21,272 nucleotides of DNA from NCBI GenBank assembly GCA_001969505.1, contig LSSK01001721.1, forward strand, positions 1-21,272, given 5' to 3'. The position numbers and the translations under genes are program-made. The notes below the pieces were generated by a model. That model did no database searches and was not told the origin of the DNA. It saw only the letters and a list, made by a program, of their open reading frames with translations. Shown piece after piece: positions 8,333-19,078 of the stretch; within the stretch, counting starts at the first letter, position 1, and every line of letters starts with the position of its first letter. Origin of the DNA: Zancudomyces culisetae (taxonomy: Eukaryota; Kickxellomycota; Harpellomycetes; Harpellales; Legeriomycetaceae).

Positions 8333-9838
8333 CTTTTTCTGTCTTTTAGTATAACTTTTAAAAACGAGGGAACGTTTTCTTGTTTTATTATGTCGATTTT
8401 TAAGTTCAACACCAACAAACAATAGCATGCACCTTTAAAGCCAGTGCGTCAGAAAAAATTGACAGTTGTAACTAACATTTTGCAAATGATAACTTTTAAA
8501 CACTCTATGATTGGTACAAATTATACCCCAGCTTCCAAACCAGCTTGCGGAAAGTTTGTAAGATTCTGGTAACAGCTAGTGGCTATTGGACAACATAAAA
8601 AGCAGGCTTCTTTTGGCGATTTTATTGAACTTTCCTACTGGGACTTGTCTTTGAGTTTTTTGATATGTGGTTGTGTGTGAAGATGATAGCTGTTTAAGTT
8701 GAAATGCCTAAACATGTTTAGGCATCAATACACCAGGACTTTTTCTTCTTTTTTTTGCCAAAGACGTCCTCTATTTAACGTGTGAAACAGTGATATAGTG
8801 CTAATAAATACAAATAGTACTAGACATGAAAAGTACATTTTAAATATATTATAAATTAATCAAACGCAGGAGCATCAGGGTTATCAGAGTAGCAGATTTC
8901 GGTGCATACATATAAACTTTTTATTGTATATATCATTTTTTTCTGTGTCCCAATGCAACACAACGGCATAGCCACCGGTTATAACATATATAGTAAGATG
9001 GTACTAAGAGTCGCTGTGTTGATGAAATAGTGTTTTGAACTCGTGTTTCATCTAGTTGAAGTAGGCACCATCATATTGTGTTCGAGAAAAATATTGAGAT
9101 AATCAATTTATTTCTCACCCTACTATACACCTGCTCTGGCTCAAAAAAGCGCTAGTATAGGTCGCCTACTACAAGTATACCCCAGACTCTTTTTTTTTTA
9201 GAAACAAGTTTTTAGTGCCCAAGAACTAAGCACTTGTTGCTATATCATTTCCACAGGCTTTTCAAAATATTTGCCATTGATAATTACGCAAGGAGGTGGA
9301 AATGTAGTAATATCAGGCAATTTAGACTGGTAGTTGTCTTTTCTTATCTTGCTGCTTTTGCACTTTGGTATCACAGTAATAACTCTAGACTGCATTAATA
9401 ATGGCGACTATTGTTTGGCTAATTATTTGACTATCTCCAAATGGCTGAAAATGAAAAAAATCCGGCCAAAAAAAAATTGATAGTATAGCAAAAAAAAAAA
9501 AAGGTAAAAATATTAAGCTATGGTTCGATTTTTTAAAATACTATCTCTTTTATCTGAAAACGAATTTAAAAATTTTTCTTTAAGAATCAAGTTAAACAGT
9601 AAGTGCTTTAAGATATTCGTACAGGATACTCATTCAACCCAGTGCGTTTGCACGCGTTATTTATACAGATTTCATCAAGATGTACCTGTCGCGAATCGTT
9701 ATTTAGGATTCTGTGCTTATCTATGGGATGTGCTCTAACTGACTAATTTAAATCTACTCTTTTCTAAATGTAGGATTTACTTGCTAAACGAGTAAACTAA
9801 AAAAAAGCAAAGAAAATAATCGAAAAAGTACTATCAAG
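8333..9838. promoter_or_regulatory. 1.5-kb divergent spacer between END3 and COX9
   Basis: The promoters of both genes must lie here. The stretch is AT-rich, with T and A homopolymers and a perfect 22-bp palindrome (8704-8725). A 72-codon ATG frame at 9520-9738 contains a GTAAGT and could be part of a COX9 leader, but nothing in it resembles a known protein. No other gene is seen. Confidence 0.5.
8704..8725. promoter_or_regulatory. Perfect 22-bp palindrome
   Basis: ATGCCTAAACA is followed directly by its reverse complement, with no spacer. It sits about 370 bp upstream of the END3 start. It could be a binding site for a dimeric factor; function unknown. Confidence 0.5.
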
Positions 9839-10024
9839 ATGCCAAGAGCTGTACCAATAAAGCCAATCACTGGAATGTTCAAAAAGCGCATTATTCGCGA
9901 CGTTTCAATCGGTATTGGAGGTGGTGCCGTTGCCATGACACTCTTCTGGAAATTTTGTTATGGTGACCGTGTTAATAAAACCGAAGCATACTTCAAGGCA
10001 CATAGTGAATCACAAAAGCAATAA
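9839..10024 (+). CDS. COX9: Cytochrome c oxidase subunit 7A (Cox9 type)
   Basis: This intronless 61-residue ORF matches yeast Cox9 (59 residues) along its length: PITGMFKKRIIRDVSIGIG, then a single membrane segment (about residues 23-41) and a charged tail, DRVNKTEAYF (yeast has DKINKREKFY). Cox9 is a small nuclear-encoded, single-pass subunit of respiratory complex IV in the mitochondrial inner membrane, the fungal counterpart of mammalian subunit VIc. It has no cleavable presequence, as is normal for the family. It converges on RMT2 across 719 bp. Confidence 0.93.
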   Translation: MPRAVPIKPITGMFKKRIIRDVSIGIGGGAVAMTLFWKFCYGDRVNKTEAYFKAHSESQKQ

Positions 10025-10743
10025 GAGCTGGTTTATTTTTTAAATTTTATTTTCATGGATAAATGCAAATTCCGCTTTTACATCTCAGAGAACTCACCTT
10101 TATTTACGTCTTTATTCTAGCCCGGCTTTGAGTTGGGCCTACTATCTATTTTTAAAAGTTTGGTTTTGAGTAGATACTCTTAAGTTTGTCTTTTTTATTT
10201 GAACTTAAGCGGTAGAAACCACATTTAGGGCTGGTTGCTAAATAAAGATTGTTTGGAAAATGCTTGGTTTACATAAACACCAGTACAAATTCAAATATGT
10301 TCTTTTGAATAATGACCACAGCTACATCCGATAGTGGAAAGGAATAAAATTGGGTCATTGACCAACTCGCATACACATAGATGAATTGTATACATATTTT
10401 TATATTGAAAGTATAGGCAAAGATAGCCTTTTATCGTAGCTGATGTAGTGAGAATTGTTCTGGATGTACATATTGAAGTTTTTTTCTTACTTGCATGGCT
10501 GAGAATTGAAACTAATATGACAAGGATACTGGCTATGTGCGCTTATAGCCATACCCACTTAAAAAAGGCCTGTCAAATGGTGGCCAGTAAACATACGCAT
10601 ATACCATACAGAAAATCACATAATGATAAAGGTTGTCGTGTTTTATTATTATCACCTATCTCTACATATACAAAAGGCAACAAAAATGAAAAAAATAAGT
10701 TATTAATTTGGAATAGCATCCAAAACAAAAAAAAATCTGCCAA
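10025..10743. other. Convergent spacer between COX9 and RMT2
   Basis: This stretch holds the 3' ends of both genes. A plus-strand non-ATG open frame at 10448-10864 runs into RMT2 antisense and looks like chance. I see no RNA gene and no clear repeat. Confidence 0.6.
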
Positions 10744-12058
10744 CTATATATCCCATTTACAAACAGGCATGTTGTATTTCTTAAGCATCCAATATGGACG
10801 ATTGACGCCTGCCCAGATCTCTGGGTTATCATCGATACCGTCAGTTAATATAGGAGAGTATTGAGTGGAAAGTCCTAATGCTTTCAAGTGAGCCTTAGCA
10901 ATCTCACAATAAACGTCGTGAAACAGAATGCTATGTCCACCTAGGCCGTTGAAAAACGAATAAATGCCATCTTTTTTCAACAAAGATCCATTGTGTCCCA
11001 ACTCTTTGTCTTCTGAGCTAGCAAAAATCGCTTCGTGGAATTGTTGCATGTCTGCATAATATTCCCCAAATGTATCAAAAAAGATTCCATCATATGGTCC
11101 ATACGATTTTATTTCTTCAAGTTTGTCTTGCCACCTACCAAAAATAACTTTAGCGGTTGGGTGCTCCTCCAGAAATTTTGTTTCAATTATGTGTTTATAT
11201 ACATCTGGGTGAGCTTCAACGATTACATGCTGTCCAGGATTGTGTAACTGTATTTCTCTGTCAACGATACCCATGCCAAATCCTAAAAATATCAAATTTT
11301 CATAAGATTGTAGAGGTGTTTTATAGTTCGTTTAGTTTGGTGTTATTTTAGGAAGAGAACAATAAAATTGAAAAGAAAATTCACCTCATCGACGAGAATA
11401 CGTTCAGCCAAATAATAATACTGATAGTAATAATGATATAACACAACTGAGTTTTACCTATATTCAGAATCTTCAGGCCGGGTGTAGGACAAATAGCTTT
11501 CGCATGCTCCGCCATCAGAGGTTGTTCCCATTCCATCATCACACCATTGTTTTGCGCATCAAGAATTCTATCTCCAGTATATACAATTGGTTTATTAAGA
11601 TAGTCCTCGTTGGGAATATCGCTACTTGTATTATCTCGCGCGTCTCTTTCAAAGTCCCCTTGTTGCTTTTCAGTAGTTGAAATGGGTATTGAGCGTTTAT
11701 CCAGAGTTTCCATAATGAGCTCAACCCTAATTCCGTGTGAAACCAAAAAGTCGTATGCTTCTTGACTATTCGCTGTCTGTAATGCATAGTCGCCTGCCGA
11801 ATAGCCACCATAATCCAAACAATTCCAAGGTATTCCAGTTTTCAAAACAACATCCATGGTTTCAATATCGCCACTTGCTGCTGCAAAATGCAATGCAGAT
11901 CTTCCTGTCTCATCAGTACAAAAGATTTCAACACCCTGATCTACTAACTCTTGTGCTAACTTGCTATTTCCATCGTAACAAGCAGACAAGAATTTGGCTT
12001 CTAGCCCGTTGTTATTTTCTTCCTCCTGTTGAATCACCTGTTCCTCGGCTACTGACAT
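10744..12058 (-). CDS. RMT2: Protein arginine N-methyltransferase 2 (Rmt2)
   Basis: Minus-strand exons are 12058-11458 and 11282-10744, with a 175-nt intron opening GTAAAA and closing TTTTAG. The product is 379 residues (yeast Rmt2 has 412). Residues 15-115 carry an ankyrin-like segment (ETGRSALHFAAASGDIE). The methyltransferase domain follows, with the SAM-binding motif ILNIGFGMGIVD spanning the splice junction, EAHPDVY (acidic residue E223) and the late GGHSILFHDVY block. Rmt2 is found in fungi and plants. It methylates the delta nitrogen of an arginine in ribosomal protein L12 (uL11), in cytosol and nucleus. The gene is divergent from IWR1. Confidence 0.95.
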
Positions 12059-12430
12059 TATGATAATATTGTTTGTGGCTACTTCTTGGTTGTTAATATA
12101 TTGTTTTCGTTTTTTTGGTGAATAATAAAGTATATTCTTGTGAGAACATGATGGGAGAGGGGGAAATCAACAGCGAAATTACTATTTTTTTTTGTACAGG
12201 AAAAAAAACTTTTCCACTGAAATCAGAAATAGCAATGGGATAATTGGATAAACCCACTCTTCCAGTGACTTTTTTCTCCCAACCACTGCGAATCGTTAAC
12301 TGGGGGATCACAGAAATAAAATTCCGTGTAACCAAAGCTGGAACGCCAGAAAATTAGAAAAAGCGTTATTTTGCAAACTACATCAAAAATAGCAAACTCG
12401 TGAGTAAATGAGCTGATGGTATATGTGAAT
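12059..12430. promoter_or_regulatory. Bidirectional promoter region RMT2/IWR1
   Basis: A 372-bp divergent spacer separates the two start codons. Overlapping minus-strand frames at 12093-12465 have no motif and are probably chance. No specific site is recognised. Confidence 0.5.
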
Positions 12431-14289
12431 ATGCAGAAAATGGGCGATAACGAAGCTGATAGCATGAATTTTGGACACAGTTCCTACGGGCTGGAGCGAT
12501 TTGCAGTTTTACGGGTCAAGAGAAAGAGGGAGGCCGAACCAGTAGAGGGCTTTGGTAATATTTCTTCTTTACAACATTATCTTTGTTCTTGAAGTGTTTG
12601 GCACCGGTTATGTTTGAAAGCATTCTTATTCTTATTTACACTATTAACCCATAGTTTTGCCGAAAAACCAATTCAAGCGTAGCAAGAATCTTCAAAGTAA
12701 GAGTCACGGATTTTACTTTATGTTTTGTAATTTGGACTTGCTAAAGTTACTAGCAATGTATTTAAACAAAATTAGACGAAAATCTTCCTTCCTTTTTCAA
12801 ATTGGTCAATACAATACCATCAAGGGATTTCGACAAGGAAAACATAATAAATGAACTAAAGGTAAGTGAATACAAGTAAACATGTTTTATAAGCGGAAAT
12901 TTATCAGTTTTGAGTAAACAATAGAAACACACGGAGAACGACGAACTTAAGGAGCAGCCTGAACTCACACAAAAAGATGACATAAAAGTAAGCCCCTTAT
13001 TGAGTGAATGTCCAGTATTTTAATTGAATTCTGTCTAAAGTTCCTGATCTTTCAATGAACTGCGTATTAATGTATTATTGTTTCTACTTGTTTAATAGAA
13101 CACTAGTCTGAGCCACGATAAAAAGGGTATAAAAAGAAGCGCCGACGAACTATCTACTGGTGTGGGTGCCTCATATGATGTGAATACTGAAAGCGAATAC
13201 CGTTCAAAAAAGCATGAAAGGGATTTGGAAAACACTGCTCAGTCTAAAAAAATCGAGTTTTTCGACGCGGTTCTACAACACGGAAAGAGACAAAAGAAGT
13301 AAAAAACATTTATATACGTTTGATGTGCATAGAAAACAGAGGGGAATCTGGCTCTCTATTGCTGGCTCGGGTCTAAAACAAAGTAAAAAAATAATTTTGA
13401 TGGCTAATACTTTGTAACCAAATAGGTTTTGGAAAGTTGTTGATTTTAACGAAGAAAATGCAAACACGAATGCAGAGAGCGATGAAGATTCAGAAGTGGA
13501 CGAATCAATGAAAACACTGATGTCTATGCTTAGAGAACACCTTTCAGGTAACAAAAAAGTCTTGTTTTCGGTTATTACCGCCTTAGCATTTCTTTGGTTG
13601 GATATTTTCACTATTTTTTAAAATAATGTTATAATAACGCTGTTCTCGTGATTTTAATTGAAAATAGTAACTCAAGGCAGCAATTATACGGTTGGAAACG
13701 AAACAGTGAGTGGTGGTGATGGTGAAGACGAATATGTCTATGATTTATACTATGGGACAAGCCTTGCCAATTCTGAAGACCCAGAGATATTTACATCTTC
13801 GAAGCTAGCCACTTTGTAAGTGCGGAATATTGTGTTATTTTTAGATATTTTATTCTAACATAACGACACGATTTTAGATACTGGGAGGCGGGGGGTGCTG
13901 TATTTTTAGATGAAGGGGGTACCGATTCAGATTTTGATTCAGAAGACTCGAATGGTGAGTATTTAACATCATCTACTTTCACTATCATTGTTGTTTATAA
14001 ATCTTTATGCTTTGAAAAGTAATATCAATGCATTCTCTATTTTAGACGAAAACTACTATACCAATGAATATCCAGATGAACCTGGTATCTCTGACCGTAA
14101 GTTTGCATAAAATAATATGTGTTTATATCATCGATTGGGTATGAACCCCGTTCTTGAGACAGTAGAAAACATTTGTGAAATGCTAATAAATGATATACAC
14201 CAAATAAATTTGAAATAGGTGAATACAATACAGACTCTGAATACGAAAATGGATACAGTGATGATTCCGAGTACGAGGAATACTACTGA
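12431..14289 (+). CDS. IWR1: Iwr1, RNA polymerase II nuclear import adaptor, ten exons
   Basis: Exons are 12431-12554, 12655-12696, 12776-12861, 12925-12987, 13099-13298, 13426-13547, 13668-13815, 13878-13954, 14046-14096 and 14219-14289, all in phase (327 residues). Family marks are an N-terminal VLRVKRKRE (the family's RVKRKR signal), FFKLVNTI, FWKVVDF, the hallmark EDEYVYDLYY in exon 7, and an acidic C-terminus with NYYTNEYPDE. Iwr1 binds between the two large subunits of assembled Pol II and carries it into the nucleus with the importin system; SLC7A6OS is the animal counterpart. The start is uncertain: in-frame ATGs lie at 12416, 12431, 12440 and 12464. 12431 and 12440 have A at -3, and 12440 also has G at +4. 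Small exons of 42-86 nt make this the most intron-dense gene here. Confidence 0.93.
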
Positions 14290-14883
14290 TTTCTATATAA
14301 TCTGTGTCCTTTTTTATAGATGTATTGTTTTATTTTAATGTGAATAAAGAGTATTTTATTGTAAGTTGCACCAACATGCGGATGCACTTTAAATACATTG
14401 ATTGAATAAACTATTTATGGCTAAATAACCAAATCAATCCGGTCCACAATTAAATGTCCTTTGCGCTCAACCACTTCGTATAACTGAAAAGGTAGCTGGT
14501 GTGCTTTGGAGTTGTTTGTTTTTAATGGTTTACTTGTATCAACTTATGAAGATATGCTTCAGAGCGGAGTAATTACAATGGCTGTGTATATTCTGGGAAA
14601 TATGTTAATAGTACCTAAATCAGACACTATCCCCAAACTATTGCAAATTATCAGATAATGTGAAACTATTGCTAGCTATTTAGTGGCAAAAAATCTTTAA
14701 AAAAAGTCGATTTGCCAAGTAGATTATATTAAAAAAAATCAAACAAACACCAGTTTTCTATGCTTGCTTAGTAAATAAAATACATAAAGGAATACACATA
14801 AACAAATACATAAAAGTGTACCTATACAGGGCCGATTATTTAGACTATTTATACGGCTAGGAGCCACATAAAAACACGTGAAA
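14290..14883 (+). other. Spacer between IWR1 and IBA57
   Basis: AATAAA at 14343-14348 is a plausible poly(A) signal for IWR1. The rest is AT-rich, holds the IBA57 promoter side and shows no gene. Confidence 0.5.
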
Positions 14884-16985
14884 ATGAGCAAATATAGAAA
14901 TATATCAACTGGGGTCAAAAATTGCTTAAGGATTCAGTACAAGACGAATCTTCCAGCAGCAAATTTCAGCCTGGCACCTTCTTATATAGGAGCACAGGCG
15001 GTAAAACCGTTAATCGCAAGAAGGTACATTTCGATAGGTTCACATTTACAAAAGCACAATATCAGTAATCAAATCAAAACCCGAGCTCTGTTCGCAGCTG
15101 GTGTGCTTTACAAACAATACTCCTCAACAAGCGAAGTGCATGATATCACTTTTCTGAAACGGCTAGACGTATACCACAACAGATATGCTCGCCTCAATAA
15201 TCGTACTGTTATCAAAGTTAGCGGAAATGACACTATAGAGTTTTTAAATGGGCTCTCAACCAATTCTATGACTGCGTTAGCAGCTGGAGAAGTAACGGGA
15301 ATATTTCAGTCCTTTCTTTTGGGTAATGTAAGTATATATCCGAGTGTTACATGTTTAATATACGTTTGATCAACAGCAAAAGTCATTATATAGACATTTC
15401 CAAATATTAAGTAAACTTGGTAGCAGGTGGTGTGATAACATATTATTTACAGTTAATTTTGCCTCAATCAGCAAAAAAAAAAACAACAAATAAATCGAGT
15501 ATATACTAATATATATACTTATAAACCTAACTCTCAACCGATTTAGGGGCGAGTATTGATGGATGCGTTTATGTATCTAGACCCTATGTTAGATCCCCAG
15601 GATGGTGAATCAATATTAGTAGAGATCGATAGTTCTTTGAAGCAAACACTACTACTGTTACTGAAGCTACATAAATTAAGATCAAAAATAACATTCGAGG
15701 ATATAACTGCACGTTTTAATGTGTATTCTGTCTGGGGACCGGATGCTCAAAACCAAATGCTGCAGAAAATAGTGCATGATGTGGATGGTAGTGGTAGTGG
15801 TAGTGGTAGTGGTAGTGGTCTAAAACAAAATAACGCAGTAGTAGAAAGCCTCAAGGAGCAAGGGGTGATATGGATGCCTGATACTCGGGCACCTGGAATG
15901 GGCTACAGACTATTGGTGGATGCAAACAGTAAACGTAATATTGTCTAGTATTTCTCTTTTTTTTACTTACCACATCAACAAACCTTTTGGACAAAGCTAC
16001 AAGAACAAATAAGCAAAAATGAATAATATAATTTAATAGCACACGTATCGAATGCGGGTTTTACAGAAACAACGGCGGATGAATACAAGTTATACAGAAT
16101 CTTACAAGGTGTTGCAGAGGGACCACAAGAGGTGATAAGCAGGGTGTCGTTTCCGCTAGAAACCAATTTTGATTACATGGGAGCAGTCGATTTCAAAAAG
16201 GGGTGCTATATGGGGCAAGAGCTGACAATACGAACCCATCACCGAGGAGTAGTTAGAAAGCGATTGGTTCCTGTTCTACTTGGCGAAGACGGTGATTTTT
16301 ATCAAAGGTAATGTAGTTGTGTTGCGCCGTTTTTCTTTTCACTTGGTCTTTTTGAGATATAACACCAGAAAAGTGTACTGAATCGAAATACACTAAATTA
16401 AACGAAAAAAATAGACCAGAAATAGTTGTAGATAGAAGTAAGGACTATGAGTCCATACTCTCTTCGCAGGCAGATATAGTCAAAGAGATCTATCCCAAAA
16501 AAAGGGATCCTGAAAACCTTAAACTCTCAAACGATAGTGCGCAGACAACCGGCAGTACTTATCATTTCAACACAAGTTTGCATGTAAACCGCGTAAAAGA
16601 CGCCGCAGTTGATCCTAACAGTAGTACAGAAAATATTGAAAAGCCTGTTGCCAGGAGAAGGACAATGGTGGCACCTGGGAAGTTAGTCACTAGCATTTAT
16701 AATATTGGCTTGGCACTGATGCGTGTAGAGCTAGTCAGGGAATATGACAGTAGAATTGTGACGGGATACGACGGACGTGATGGCAACTGCGAACCCACCA
16801 ACGCTGGAGGTAATAGCGCCGATTCAGGCGATAAATCTAGCCACGAGCTACCAAAACTAATGATAAGGTGTAATGAGGGCTCAGACAACAATTCTAAACC
16901 GACTGGTGGTAGTGAAGTTTCCAAATCACCCAGCAATAAACTCCTGTACGTCTTTCCGTGGATTCCCAAATGGTTAAAGGTTTAA
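14884..16985 (+). CDS. IBA57: Iba57, mitochondrial Fe-S assembly factor (GcvT-like)
   Basis: Exons are 14884-15327, 15547-15934, 16067-16307 and 16415-16985, phases consistent (547 residues; yeast has 497). The basic, Ser/Thr-rich N-terminus without acidic residues looks like a mitochondrial presequence. The folate-binding-fold marks are TIEFLNGLSTN in exon 1, GRVLMDAFMY at the start of exon 2 and the family signature KGCYMGQE (residues 322-329, Cys324), followed by THHRGVVRKRLVPV. Exon 4 supplies the closing beta-barrel (APGKLVTSIYNIGLALMR). Iba57 works with the A-type proteins Isa1 and Isa2 in the matrix to make [4Fe-4S] clusters for aconitase, lipoate synthase and others. Length excess comes from low-complexity insertions: a Gly-Ser repeat at 229-239 and polar stretches in exon 4. 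The ATG at 14884 is the first in frame. Confidence 0.94.
15787..15819 (+). repeat. GGTAGT coding microsatellite (Gly-Ser repeat) in IBA57
   Basis: Five perfect GGTAGT units plus GGT encode a flexible Gly-Ser run between two folded parts of the protein. Slippage in whole units keeps the frame. Confidence 0.95.
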
Positions 16986-17833
16986 GTTTAGGCCAGCGCC
17001 AATTTTAGAGCACCTGAAATTATCAGTACTTGGAGACAATCCTTATTTCTATTTTAACGTAGTCAACTAATTCATTTATATACAACTAGTTTATTATGCT
17101 GGCACTTTGAAAGGCTATAACACCAGAATATATTGGTTTGGTTTGGTTTGGTTTGGTTTAGTTTAGTTTGGTTTAGTTTTACCACACTTGTGGAACAAAT
17201 ATGAATAAATATCTATGCTGATATGGTGACATTAACTTTCTGTCTGTATACTCACTATCAGAGGAAGAGGAAGAGGAAGGGGAAGAGGAATGTCGTTTTA
17301 AAATAATCATCAATAGGACCTGTATCAACACACATTATTTTTTCCTTTTTTATTGATTTTTTTTGCAAAAGACCAGGTTCAAACCACAGGTTTTATATGA
17401 ATAAACCTGTTTGGCTGTAATGATAGTACTGGGGAGGGGGGGGGTGGTTTTCTGATATATTTGGTATTGTTTTTGTTTTAATATAATCATATTTTGTGCA
17501 ATAATACTCGGTTTGTAGTATTGTACCCTTTCGCATTTCAGGATACCAACATTATTTTTTATTTACTCGTTATTGTTGTGGAGAGAGGTTCTGTAGGAGG
17601 AATAAGTCTTGCTGGATCTAGTAGAGCAATTTTTTTTTTGAGAATAATTTTTGGAATATTACTAGAAAGAAGAAAAAAAATTTTTTTTTGAGCTGATGTT
17701 AGAATGCGAAATAGAAGCAAGAGAGAAATAACGCGGGGGATCAAAGCTAAAAAAACCATTAAAAATATATGGAAATTAAACAGTTGAAATATATTCAATA
17801 CGAAATCAAAAAAGACAAAAGGAGAAAGTCAAA
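16986..17833 (+). other. Spacer between IBA57 and TRM8 with simple repeats
   Basis: It contains nine RGTTT units (17135-17179), a GAGGAA run (17261-17290) and a G-rich tract (17431-17447, with nine consecutive G). A 65-codon non-ATG frame at 17494-17691 has no motif. No gene is supported. Confidence 0.6.
17135..17179. repeat. RGTTT pentanucleotide repeat, nine units
   Basis: Five GGTTT units are followed by mixed AGTTT and GGTTT units in perfect five-base register. Confidence 0.95.
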
Positions 17834-19078
17834 ATGGTCAAATTACCACAGGCAAGTGTGATATATATACTATATATATTACATACATCAGAGTATTGTG
17901 TATATGACAAATAATAACCTTAAGGGTATCTATGGTGTATAGAAACGAAATTTTAGACAGCGAGCACATGTGAATATCCTCAACGATATCCCGCTTGGAT
18001 AGTGAGTATTATAGCAACAACATTTTATTATTTACGTCTTTTATTTCTATTTACGAAATGTGACAAAGGTAGTAAGACAGGGTGTGGGGTTATGGGTTAG
18101 AGTTAAATGAACAAAATATTAATTAAAATGAATAAATGAAATAAATACGTGAAATACCAAAATAATAGTCCTACAACTCCAGAGCAATTCGAGTTGGCGA
18201 AACATTATCCTAAATTTGCCACAGCAAACTCAGAAAGTGGGACAGCCGAAGGTGCGGAGAAAAAAGTAGTCGAATTCGTAGATGTCGGCTGTGGATACGG
18301 TGGATTGATGGTTGCGCTGGCACCGTTGTTTCCTGATACGTTGATGCTGGGAATGGAGATCCGAACCAAGTTGGTAGATTATGTGGACCGGAGAATTTTG
18401 GCACTGAGGGAAATGCAGGCTGAATTAAGCCGAAAAGCCGAGCAAGGGGATGTGGCAGGTGGAGATGTAAATATTGATCAGAAAGAAGGTGGAATAGAGG
18501 AGGTTGAGAAGGATGAACAGGGAGAAAAGGAGCTCGAAAATACGTATGGGTACAATATTAGTGGGGAGCAAACAAAGGTGGTGGCAGGAGGATATAACAA
18601 TATTTCGGTGGTTAGAATGAACGCAATGAAATATCTGCCAAACTTCTTTGGAAAGGGACAACTAACAAAGATATTCTTCTTGTTTCCAGACCCACATTTC
18701 AAAAAGCGAAAGCACAAGGCTCGGATTATAAGGTAAAAGCGATAGATAAATATTATACATACACAAAAAAAAAATAAATCAATAAAGAGTAGATAGATAA
18801 ATAAAAATGGATAAATAACGGAACATAGCAACACACTACTTGCGGAATATGCATATGTTACGAAGCCAGGAGGAATACTGTATGCAATTACAGATGTGTA
18901 TGACCTGCACGAGTGGATGAAGAAGCATTTAGACGAGTTTCCGCTGTTTGAGCGAATTGAGGATAGCGATATGGAGGGAGATGTGGTAGTGCAAATGGTT
19001 AGGGAGAGTACAGAGGAGGGGAAAAAGGTTAGCCGCAACAAGGGGCAGAAGTATCTTGGGTGCTATCGACGGGTGTAG
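17834..19078 (+). CDS. TRM8: tRNA (guanine-N7)-methyltransferase, Trm8/METTL1
   Basis: Exons are 17834-17851, 17943-18001, 18169-18732 and 18829-19078 (296 residues). The exon 1-2 junction gives [12 protein letters not shown], the family's N-terminal signature, and exons 2-3 give PLGYPTTPEQ. The SAM site is [10 protein letters not shown] (residues 64-73) with GMEIR after it. The catalytic and tRNA region is [11 protein letters not shown], then [15 protein letters not shown], and DLHEW follows in exon 4. With Trm82 (WDR4) the enzyme makes m7G46 in tRNAs. Two oddities stand out. Intron 1 has a GC donor. Residues about 112-166 form an acidic, Gly/Glu-rich insertion between RILALRE and NISVVRMN, where yeast Trm8 has about ten residues. 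Its last 50 coding bases overlap the end of the phosphatase gene on the other strand. Confidence 0.96.
17852..17942 (+). other. GC-AG intron in TRM8
   Basis: The exon ends CCACAG and the intron opens GCAAGT and closes GTATAG. This joins Q6 to K7 in the conserved PQKR motif. The GT four bases further in would shift the frame. Confidence 0.88.
19029..19078. other. Convergent coding overlap, TRM8 and phosphatase
   Basis: Fifty bases code on both strands: the last 16 codons or so of TRM8 (including its TAG) and the last 15 residues of the phosphatase plus its TAA. Confidence 0.9.

Noticed and set aside
9520-9738. 72-codon ATG frame upstream of COX9
   Set aside because: No motif, no membrane or signal segment, and a donor-like GTAAGT inside; not enough to call a gene.
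10448-10864. 138-codon plus-strand frame
   Set aside because: Starts at GTG, has no family motif, and its end is antisense to the conserved end of RMT2.
12657-12854. Frame through IWR1 exon 2 and intron 2 reading FLFQIGQYNTIKGF
   Set aside because: It hits a stop; splicing at 12696/12776 gives the family motif FFKLVNTI in the correct phase instead.
17431-17447. G-rich tract as a G-quadruplex or telomere-like repeat
   Set aside because: It is a near-homopolymer without regular spacing, and no TTAGGG-type array is present; treated as simple sequence.
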